Shown piece after piece: positions 36,907-44,823 of a stretch of DNA of 64,000 bases (its first letter is position 1; each line of letters begins with the position of its first letter). Below the pieces are notes generated by a model. The model made no database searches. It had not been told where the DNA came from and saw nothing but the letters and a program-made list of their open reading frames with translations. A program made the translations under genes and the position numbers. This DNA comes from Enterococcus sp. 9D6_DIV0238 (GTDB lineage Bacteria; Bacillota; Bacilli; Lactobacillales; Enterococcaceae): positions 3,291,001-3,355,000 of the forward strand of contig NZ_CP147246.1 of NCBI RefSeq assembly GCF_002174455.2, written 5' to 3'.

Positions 36907-37086
36907 TCATTTTCGATTATTGCGATACCCTAATAAGAGAAATATGAATACAAAGAAGAAAGCTGCTTCCCATAATGTTGTTGTCCAATCAAAACGTCGG
37001 CTGATGCCAAAAAAGAAATTACCCACATTTGCAATGATCAAATAAAGGCCAGTCGCCAGTAGAGCTCCGATAATTCGTTGTTTCAT
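36907..37086 (-). CDS. YdiK-like small membrane protein (DUF4305)
   Basis: This 59-residue protein has two hydrophobic helices (about 5-25 and 38-53) and a basic end (YRNNRK). The ATG at 37086 is preceded by GTGAGGCG. The size, helices and location between ydiL and groESL match YdiK/DUF4305; function is unknown. Confidence 0.75.
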   Translation of the reverse strand: MKQRIIGALLATGLYLIIANVGNFFFGISRRFDWTTTLWEAAFFFVFIFLLLGYRNNRK

Positions 37087-37222
37087 CTAAATCGCCTCAC
37101 TTTCTTTTTTTATTTTACCATGAAATCGTTGTAAACAAAAAAAATGCTTTATTTGACTAAGGACCTTTTAATAGATGTTAAAAAAAGAGGGAAGAAATAT
37201 TTTATAAAATTGACCAAAAGAC

Positions 37223-37290
37223 TTGCAAAGTAATAGCAAAATGAGTATTATAAAAAGTGTAAGTTAGCACTCGACTTATAAGAGTGCTAA
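37223..37290 (+). promoter_or_regulatory. groESL promoter and CIRCE operator
   Basis: TTGCAA (37223) and TATTAT (37246) are spaced 17 bp. The CIRCE element TTAGCACTC-N9-GAGTGCTAA occupies 37264-37290 and is perfect, so HrcA repression of groESL is expected; hrcA is not in this window. Confidence 0.97.
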
Positions 37291-37325
37291 AAAAGATGAT
37301 CAATTTTAGTATGGAGGGATTTATT

Positions 37326-37610
37326 GTGTTAAAACCATTAAGCGATCGCGTCATTATTGAAGTCGCACAAGAAGAAGAAAAGACAGTAGGAGGCATTGTT
37401 TTAGCGTCTGCTGCTAAAGAAAAACCACAAACTGGAAAAGTCATCGCAGTAGGAGAAGGCCGTGTTTTAGATAACGGGACAAAAGTTCCTGCTGATGTTA
37501 AAGAAGGCGATGTAGTAATGTTTGAAAAATACGCCGGTACAGAAGTAAAATATGAAGGCAATGATTACCTGATCGTTTCTGGAAAAGATATTATTGCGAT
37601 CGTTGAGTAA
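37326..37610 (+). CDS. groES: Co-chaperonin GroES
   Basis: This 94-residue heptameric lid protein has [10 protein letters not shown] and the mobile-loop region [14 protein letters not shown] 37326 follows ATGGAGGG; the frame reaches back to 37284 inside CIRCE, which cannot be coding. It is the first gene of groESL. Confidence 0.97.
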   Translation: MLKPLSDRVIIEVAQEEEKTVGGIVLASAAKEKPQTGKVIAVGEGRVLDNGTKVPADVKEGDVVMFEKYAGTEVKYEGNDYLIVSGKDIIAIVE

Positions 37611-37645
37611 TCGATACAATCAAGTAAATAGAAAAATAATTTTGA

Positions 37646-39286
<1,641 letters not shown>

Positions 39287-39310
39287 TAAAAAATCAAAGA
39301 AGAAATGTTA

Positions 39311-39361
39311 GGACAAAAGCGTTTGGCTAATGTGATCGAAGCGTGTTAGCTGCTTTTGTCT
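39311..39361 (+). terminator. First hairpin after groEL
   Basis: GGACAAAAGC pairs with GCTTTTGTCT around a 31-nt arm-rich loop. The T run is weak; it may act together with the next hairpin. Confidence 0.55.
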
Positions 39362-39380
39362 CGATGTTTATTCGAAATTA

Positions 39381-39426
39381 GAGCCCGAAACAAAACTGAT
39401 GTTTAGTTTTGTTTCGGGCTCTTTGA
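39381..39426 (+). terminator. Main groESL terminator
   Basis: GAGCCCGAAACAAAACT pairs perfectly with AGTTTTGTTTCGGGCTC, followed by TTT. The same core recurs after busR at 32496. Confidence 0.85.
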
Positions 39427-39491
39427 ATTTATATAAATAGTAGAAATTAAGGTAGCTACTTTAAAATAGCCATCTGGTCTACTTATTTTAT

Positions 39492-40244
39492 CTAGAACAT
39501 ATTTAGCAAATATGGAACAATGATGAACTGCTGAATTGCTGTCAAAAGCAATAAATGAACAGGATAGAACCAATAAAAAAAATACTTCATTTGTTTTCCG
39601 CGCTGATCATTATAAAAATAAATCAAAGGAAAAGCCAACAGGCCAAATAAACTGTTTTGTAAAATCACAGCCCCGCCAAATACACATTTCAGTAAGTTAT
39701 GATTCCTAAAAATATACAATACCACGATCAATAAAACACCGATCCAACCCCCATAATCCGTATGCAGCCATTCGGCTGAAAAAATTCCACATAGGATAAA
39801 CATACTTGAGATAAGATAATTTTTGATCGAGCGACCTTGATACCTCTTTAGACCAGTAATAACGAGTAGACCTATCAATAAGGTAAAAAAGACATTCTGA
39901 CTTTGCCAATCAAACCATTGTTTAGAAAAAGCAAGATCATATGGAATTTCAGAAAGAAGGGCGAACAGAAATAAGCGTAAACTGTAACGTGAAAGGTTTG
40001 ATGTATGGATAAATCCTTGAACCAGCAAAAAGCAAAACAAAGGAAAAGCTAATCTGCCGATCGTAATAAAAATAGGAAATACTGTTTTGGTGACTTCTGC
40101 TATAACAGAACTGTCTGTTGCATAAGGGACAGACAATACTGCGTACTGCTGAAATGAAATGATTTTTGCTGTATGATCCAGCAACATTGAAATGATCGCC
40201 AGCCACTTTAATTGACTGCCTGTAAAAAATTTAGATGCCAACAA
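39492..40244 (-). CDS. TraX family membrane protein
   Basis: This 250-residue protein has about eight hydrophobic helices. GSQLKWLAIISMLLDHTAK near the start and RLAFPLFCFLLVQGF are typical of the TraX family, named from F-pilin acetylation but common as chromosomal acyltransferase-like proteins. No conjugation genes lie nearby. RBS GGGAGG precedes the ATG. Confidence 0.85.
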   Translation of the reverse strand: MLASKFFTGSQLKWLAIISMLLDHTAKIISFQQYAVLSVPYATDSSVIAEVTKTVFPIFITIGRLAFPLFCFLLVQGFIHTSNLSRYSLRLFLFALLSEIPYDLAFSKQWFDWQSQNVFFTLLIGLLVITGLKRYQGRSIKNYLISSMFILCGIFSAEWLHTDYGGWIGVLLIVVLYIFRNHNLLKCVFGGAVILQNSLFGLLAFPLIYFYNDQRGKQMKYFFYWFYPVHLLLLTAIQQFIIVPYLLNMF

Positions 40245-40506
40245 TCTGCCTCCCTGTCATAGTAAGTAAAGATACACTATTTTACCACAAATTATATAGA
40301 AGAGAGCATAGTTTTTCATGTTCGATTACTTTTTTGAAGGGAAGATAGACTGTTTTAGTTAGAGAGAAGAATAAGTGTAGGAATCGGAGAGAATATTTCA
40401 AATTCTATGTTTTTTTATACAAAAAAAGAAATAATATTTTTTATAAAAAGGATGAAATTTCTAGTTATATTGATATAATAATGATATATATGTATTAGAT
40501 AATTTT

Positions 40507-40534
40507 TTTCTTGTATGTATCAGGTATAAGAAAA
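40507..40534 (+). repeat. Left 28-bp inverted repeat flanking the recombinase
   Basis: The sequence TTTCTTG-T-ATGTATCAGG-TATAAGAAAA is repeated in inverse orientation at 42085-42112 with one mismatch (T versus A at the eighth base). Inside, CTTGTA and TATAAG form an imperfect dyad around 9 bp, like the core-type site of a tyrosine recombinase. Confidence 0.9.
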
Positions 40535-40584
40535 TATAAAACAGGTTAATCAATAAATCACAAGTCAACTTCAACTACTAATTC

Positions 40585-40613
40585 ATTCTATCTCAAAAAA
40601 GATGAGCAGTCTA
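40585..40613 (-). promoter_or_regulatory. Leftward promoter candidate inside the left repeat
   Basis: On the minus strand TAGACT and TAGAAT are separated by exactly 17 bp. It points out of the flanked segment toward the TraX gene now, and would point to the WxL regulator if the segment were inverted. Confidence 0.45.
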
Positions 40614-40797
40614 TATGAAAAAGATCATTTTTCTATCATATTTTTATAAGAATTGAGAAAAAAATGAGAAAAGATTTAAACAAATCGGTGTTAAAAATTA
40701 AAAAAACAAAGGTTTAGATGGTTATTGTTTTATTTTTATTGAAATTAATTTACTCATACTTATGATCTTATCAAAAAAGAAATAGGTATATATTTTT

Positions 40798-40821
40798 AAG
40801 CCGTCAAATAAGCCGTCAATT
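40798..40821 (+). repeat. Tandem 12-bp repeat before recombinase gene
   Basis: AAGCCGTCAAAT (40798-40809) is followed directly by AAGCCGTCAATT. The core AGCCGTCA appears again at 42024-42031, and GCCGTC at 42151. These are candidate arm-type binding sites for the recombinase. Confidence 0.6.
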
Positions 40822-40844
40822 TTTTTTCGGAGAGGGTGTCGCAA

Positions 40845-41960
40845 GTGAGTAGAAAAGGTGAAAATATATATAAAAGGAAGGATGGTAGATGGGAAGGTAG
40901 ATATATCAAAGCAAGGAACGAACATGGCAAGATCATATATGGCTATATCTACGGAAAGAAATATTCTTGTGTTAAAAAAAGGCTCGCTGAGTTGAAAGTT
41001 CAATATTCTTTCACGCATAATAATCTCAGTTTATATAAAGGAAGTGTTGAAGATTGGCTAAATCATTGGCTGAATGTTGTGATGAAGAAGAGAATAAAGC
41101 AGTCTACCTATATAAGTTATCGGCTAAGGATCGATAAATATATTATTCCTGCTTTGGGAAATCGCGCATTAGCACAACTAAAAAGTCGTGAAATAGAGGA
41201 ATTCGTTAATTATCTGATTCAATTGGAATTATCATCTTCAACGATCCATTCAATAGTAACTGTTTTAAAAAGTGCATTGGGGAGAGCGTATATTGAGAAT
41301 TGCATTTTAGTAAATCCTTGTAAAAATCTTTCATTATCTTCTACATCGACGAATGAAATATCTGCACTAAGTTTGGCCGATCAAGAGAAAATAGAAGCTA
41401 TCGCTTTAAGAGAGAAAGGATGTTCCGCTGTCATATTAGCGCTATATACAGGATTGAGAATTGGTGAAATAAGCGGACTTAAATGGGACGATATTGATTT
41501 TGAGAAGAACATCATACACATTAGAAGAACACTGTATAGGATCCCAAGTGTGACAAACAAGAAAAAGACTGAGGTTATCTTGGCAGAACCCAAAACAAAA
41601 AGTTCTAAGCGTCTGATTCCTTTGGCAGATAATTTGAAAAGCTACCTATTAAATAAGAAAAAGGAACGAACCTCCGAATATGTTATTTCTTGCAAAGATA
41701 GCTACGCTGAACCTCGAGTGATTAGTTATCGTTTTCGAAAAACCATTGAAGAAGCTGGAATCAAAACGATTCATTTCCATGTTTTAAGGCACACATTTGC
41801 AACAAGGTGTGTAGAACGCGGTATCGATATTGCCACTTTAAGTAAGCTTTTAGGTCATGCTTCGATAAAATTGACCTTAGATACCTACACAGATTCACTT
41901 TGGGAAAACAGAAGAGCAGCTGTTTCTATATTGGATAAGCAATTACAGGAACTACTTTAA
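40845..41960 (+). CDS. Tyrosine recombinase (phage-integrase family)
   Basis: This 371-residue recombinase has a basic AP2-like/arm-binding N-terminus (about 1-50), a SAM-like core-binding domain (about 60-155) and a catalytic domain (about 175-360). The catalytic arginine is in TGLRIGEISGLKW, followed by HVLRHTFATR and LGHASIKLTLDTY with the nucleophilic Tyr. GTG 40845 is chosen because GGAGAGG lies 9 nt upstream; GTG 40836 abuts that site. It lies alone between 28-bp inverted repeats and ends at a strong terminator, with no excisionase, replication or conjugation genes. Confidence 0.93.
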   Translation: MSRKGENIYKRKDGRWEGRYIKARNEHGKIIYGYIYGKKYSCVKKRLAELKVQYSFTHNNLSLYKGSVEDWLNHWLNVVMKKRIKQSTYISYRLRIDKYIIPALGNRALAQLKSREIEEFVNYLIQLELSSSTIHSIVTVLKSALGRAYIENCILVNPCKNLSLSSTSTNEISALSLADQEKIEAIALREKGCSAVILALYTGLRIGEISGLKWDDIDFEKNIIHIRRTLYRIPSVTNKKKTEVILAEPKTKSSKRLIPLADNLKSYLLNKKKERTSEYVISCKDSYAEPRVISYRFRKTIEEAGIKTIHFHVLRHTFATRCVERGIDIATLSKLLGHASIKLTLDTYTDSLWENRRAAVSILDKQLQELL

Positions 41961-42006
41961 AAAGAAGCTAACAAAACATCGCTTGTTTTGTTAGCTTCTT
42001 TTTTTG
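41959..42006 (+). terminator. Terminator of recombinase gene
   Basis: AAAGAAGCTAACAAAAC pairs with GTTTTGTTAGCTTCTTT, followed by a T run. It lies inside the right inverted repeat, so it insulates the WxL regulator in the present orientation. Confidence 0.92.
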
Positions 42007-42084
42007 TTTGCCAGACATTTTTTAGCCGTCATAAAGTGGTCAACTGATTTTTTGAAGTGTGTAGCAACAAGAGCTGACCGTCCT

Positions 42085-42112
42085 TTTTCTTATACCTGAT
42101 ACATTCAAGAAA
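42085..42112 (-). repeat. Right 28-bp inverted repeat flanking the recombinase
   Basis: This is the inverse copy of 40507-40534: 27 of 28 bases match. It lies 124 bp after the recombinase stop and about 200 bp before the regulator start. Confidence 0.9.
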
Positions 42113-42160
42113 TTAATTTAAGCCAAATATCTATTATAAAATCAAAATTTGCCGTCGATA

Positions 42161-42205
42161 TAAATTCATTCGACCACTGATGAATTTACTTATCGTTATT
42201 ATAAT
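42161..42205 (+). promoter_or_regulatory. WxL-regulator promoter with inverted repeat
   Basis: TAAATTCAT (42161-42169) and ATGAATTTA (42180-42188) form a 9-bp perfect inverted repeat overlapping a weak -35 (CTGATG, 42177). The -10 TATAAT is perfect at 42200-42205. It is a likely autoregulatory or activator site. Confidence 0.55.
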
Positions 42206-42308
42206 CGCAAATCAATTTTTTCTAAACTTTAAGGCTTCAAATTTAAAAGAAATATTGTTTAAAGGAAAAAAAGTAAAACAACAAATGATGGTGAGGAGGC
42301 TTCGAGAA

Positions 42309-43031
42309 ATGTACACAATCGGATACATTTCATTAAATGGTAAGTTAAGTGAAAAGTATAAAAAAATCCTTAATATGTTTCAATGCGATATTCAATTAAT
42401 ACAAAAAGAAACGATTGATCAGTTACTTCTGGGGAAAGCTGAGTCAATTAAGCAAGTAGATACATTAATTATCGAGGATATTGATTTTTCCAGTATCAAT
42501 TGGATTTGCGGATTGATTATGGACATACGAAGACAATCAGATTTACCATTGTGGATTCTTACATCTGTGGATGAGTCTAATAAAACTAATCGTATCGTCT
42601 ATCTTCAATTAGGAGCTGATGGGATCATTGATTACAACAATGATTTAGATGAATCGATATTAACTGTAAAGAACTTAATAAAACGTTTTAAAGAACCTCA
42701 GGCACAATTGAGCATGTCAAAAAATTCTTTGGTTCGAGATGTAAAGGATTTTCAATTAAATCCACAAAATCTGAGTGTTTGTTTAGAAGATGGCAAAGAA
42801 GTAAATCTAACGAAATTAGAATTTCTTACGATTGAATATTTACATAAACATGCACGTAAAACAATGACATATGAGGAAATCTACAAAAACGTTTGGAATG
42901 ATACCTATGGAAATAGAAAATATCGGGTTTCGAATTTAGTTTTTCATTTAAGAAAAAAAATCGAGCACGATATTGAAAAACCGCAGTATATCAAAACAAT
43001 TCGTTCTAAAGGATATATGTTATACGTCTAA
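42309..43031 (+). CDS. OmpR-like winged-helix regulator with atypical receiver
   Basis: This 240-residue protein has a receiver-like N-terminal domain (about 1-115) and an OmpR-type winged helix (about 140-238, with LTKLEFLTIEYLHKHARKTMTYEEIYKNVW and YIKTIRSKGYML). The N-terminal acidic pair and the conserved Lys of receivers are missing, so phosphorylation control is doubtful. ATG 42309 follows GAGGAGG by 9 nt; the open frame continues to 42180 through promoter sequence. It heads the WxL locus and has no partner kinase nearby. Confidence 0.8.
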   Translation: MYTIGYISLNGKLSEKYKKILNMFQCDIQLIQKETIDQLLLGKAESIKQVDTLIIEDIDFSSINWICGLIMDIRRQSDLPLWILTSVDESNKTNRIVYLQLGADGIIDYNNDLDESILTVKNLIKRFKEPQAQLSMSKNSLVRDVKDFQLNPQNLSVCLEDGKEVNLTKLEFLTIEYLHKHARKTMTYEEIYKNVWNDTYGNRKYRVSNLVFHLRKKIEHDIEKPQYIKTIRSKGYMLYV

Positions 43032-43143
43032 AGAATTGAATAGCAGTTTATCTAATTAGTAATGGGACTGGGAATCGGCAATGATACATCCTAGTGTGAT
43101 AAAACCAATCATTTGATTTTAGTTAGAAATAGGAGGTAGAGAC

Positions 43144-43191
43144 ATGCATATTATGATTTCAGTCAATAGGATAATTTGCGAAACTGGTTAG
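43144..43191 (+). CDS. 15-codon leader ORF or relic before the adhesin
   Basis: ATG 43144 is preceded by AGGAGG and opens MHIMISVNRIICETG before TAG. The context GAGACATGCA resembles the start of the small sortase substrate at 47300, so it may be the stub of a deleted copy. No function is assigned. Confidence 0.25.
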   Translation: MHIMISVNRIICETG

Positions 43192-43285
43192 AAGCAAGCG
43201 GGAAAAGAAGTGGATGCTCGTTACTTCTGGAAAGGAGGGAGCAAAAAAAGGTTTCGTCAAAAGCATATTTTAGGAGGAGAAAGAT

Positions 43286-44617
43286 TTGAAAAAAACACAA
43301 GTATTGAAAAGAAGTTTGTTTGCTTTAGCAGCAACAGCGACCCTAGGAGCAGTGGTACTAACTGTACCAACACCGATTTCAGGTAGCCCAGTAGTAGCAT
43401 ACGCGGCAGAAGAAACAGCAGAAGTATCTACGATCGAACAATTTGAAGCGGCATTAAAGAATCCTTCAATCACGGTGATCAACGTGAATGCAAGTATCCA
43501 ATTCAAGAAAAACATCACAGATATTCCAAACCGTGATCTAACGATCAATGGTAATGCGGATAAAGGTGTTGTGATCAACTCAGCACACAACTCTATCTAT
43601 GGTAAACAAAATACTAAAGGCAAGAACCTTGTAACGATCACTAATTCAAACATTGTTGGTGCTGACAGTGACGGACGTTTCTTCACAGGAGGATCTGGTA
43701 ACGGACCTTCAAGTTATGGATGGGATGTTCTAGCGAAAGATGTCACTTATACTGGTGCTCGTTTTGTTCACCTTAGTGAAGGTAAATTAACATTTGACGG
43801 AACAAACAATATCACGACTCGTGCAGAAAATGCTTGGGTTCACGATTTAGAATTTAAAGCAGGTTCTACGTATAACGGAATTGCAGCGAACAAAGATCAC
43901 GGACAATTCTCAGCATTCTACTTTAATGGTGCGTTGATCAAAGGAAAAGCAACTGGTGAAGCAATCATCGGTGACAATGCAAAAATCAATGTAAAAATTG
44001 GACCACAAAGTGACGTGAACTACTACTATCCAGTATTTTACGATAAAGTTCAAAAAGTTGATGTAGGTACGAATGCTTCACTTGATGTTGATGCAGCTGG
44101 TGTTGCATTCCAATTCATCCCACGTGCAGATTATGTGAATAAAGTACCAACATTCAATTTAGCAGAAGGAAGTTCAGTTCACTTGAACGGTCGTGGCGGA
44201 GGAAACTACGCAACGATGAAACTTCAATATTATGGATCAGAAGTAAATGTTTCTGAAGGTGCTGAGTTAGTTGTAACTGGTAAAAGTAAAAAAGCAGTCG
44301 TTGAAAGTGAATATAAGGGAGCTGTGATTAACCTTAATGCTCCAGCTAATTTTGAAGTTACAAACAAACAACCAAATTCAAAATTATTCTATTCTACAAA
44401 TACAACGATCAATGCTACAGACGTAAGTGAAATTGCGACTTGGGCTCAAACTGGCGGAGAATATGAATATACTCCTGTTTATTTAGATGGTGGCAGCTTC
44501 TCAGTTAACTTCGGCAAAATCTGTAATAGTAACACACTATCTACAACTGGAGATATTTCACCAAATTTCCGACTTGAAAATTATGGAAAAATTTCTTTAG
44601 TTGGCGGCGGAATCTAA
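43286..44617 (+). CDS. Pectate-lyase-like beta-helix adhesin of WxL locus
   Basis: This 443-residue secreted protein has a signal peptide (about 1-41, ending VVAYAAEE) and a long right-handed beta-helix-like repeat region: many short runs such as LTINGNADKGVVINS, VTITNSNIVGADSD and KLTFDGTNNITT. It matches the pectate-lyase-like adhesive domain proteins of enterococcal WxL clusters. There is no LPXTG or WxL motif, so retention at the surface must come from partners. TTG 43286 follows TAGGAGG. Confidence 0.8.
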   Translation: MKKTQVLKRSLFALAATATLGAVVLTVPTPISGSPVVAYAAEETAEVSTIEQFEAALKNPSITVINVNASIQFKKNITDIPNRDLTINGNADKGVVINSAHNSIYGKQNTKGKNLVTITNSNIVGADSDGRFFTGGSGNGPSSYGWDVLAKDVTYTGARFVHLSEGKLTFDGTNNITTRAENAWVHDLEFKAGSTYNGIAANKDHGQFSAFYFNGALIKGKATGEAIIGDNAKINVKIGPQSDVNYYYPVFYDKVQKVDVGTNASLDVDAAGVAFQFIPRADYVNKVPTFNLAEGSSVHLNGRGGGNYATMKLQYYGSEVNVSEGAELVVTGKSKKAVVESEYKGAVINLNAPANFEVTNKQPNSKLFYSTNTTINATDVSEIATWAQTGGEYEYTPVYLDGGSFSVNFGKICNSNTLSTTGDISPNFRLENYGKISLVGGGI

Positions 44618-44669
44618 TTAGTCGTTCAATTTACTGACAAAATTTTTGTCAAATAATTAGTCGTTTTTT

Positions 44670-44747
44670 GTTGGGAATACTTTCCGAACGACAAAATTAA
44701 GATGTCTAACTAGTCTAAATTTGTCTTTTTGCGAGAGTATCCCCAAC
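44670..44747. repeat. Nested inverted repeats between adhesin and WxL gene
   Basis: GTTGGGAATACT (44670) pairs with AGTATCCCCAAC (44736) with one mismatch, and inside GACAAAATTAAGA (44690) pairs largely with TCTAAATTTGTC (44714). Just upstream TGACAAAA...TTTTGTCA forms another hairpin. They could act as an attenuator or a DNA-binding site. Confidence 0.6.
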
Positions 44748-44823
44748 ATTACTTTTTGTCTAATTAATATGTGTGAAACTAGAATTATATTGACATAGCA
44801 TATTGTAGTGAGGAGGTGGAAAA

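Larger units (their letters stand above)
40245..40844. other. AT-rich recombinase upstream region
   Basis: Six hundred bases without a supported gene. It holds the left inverted repeat (40507-40534), a leftward promoter candidate (40585-40613), the recombinase promoter (TTGAAA 40739, TATGAT 40761, 16-bp spacer) and a tandem 12-bp repeat at 40798-40821. Confidence 0.7.

Noticed and set aside
40722..41018. 98-codon minus-strand ORF across the recombinase start
   Set aside because: It is antisense to the recombinase coding region and promoter, with no RBS or recognisable domain.
39492..42112. TraX gene and recombinase as part of an integrative conjugative element
   Set aside because: No relaxase, coupling protein, type IV secretion, replication or excisionase genes are present, and the repeats are inverted rather than direct.
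42180..42308. N-terminal extension of the WxL regulator
   Set aside because: It begins in the inverted-repeat promoter region; GAGGAGG sits 9 nt before ATG 42309.
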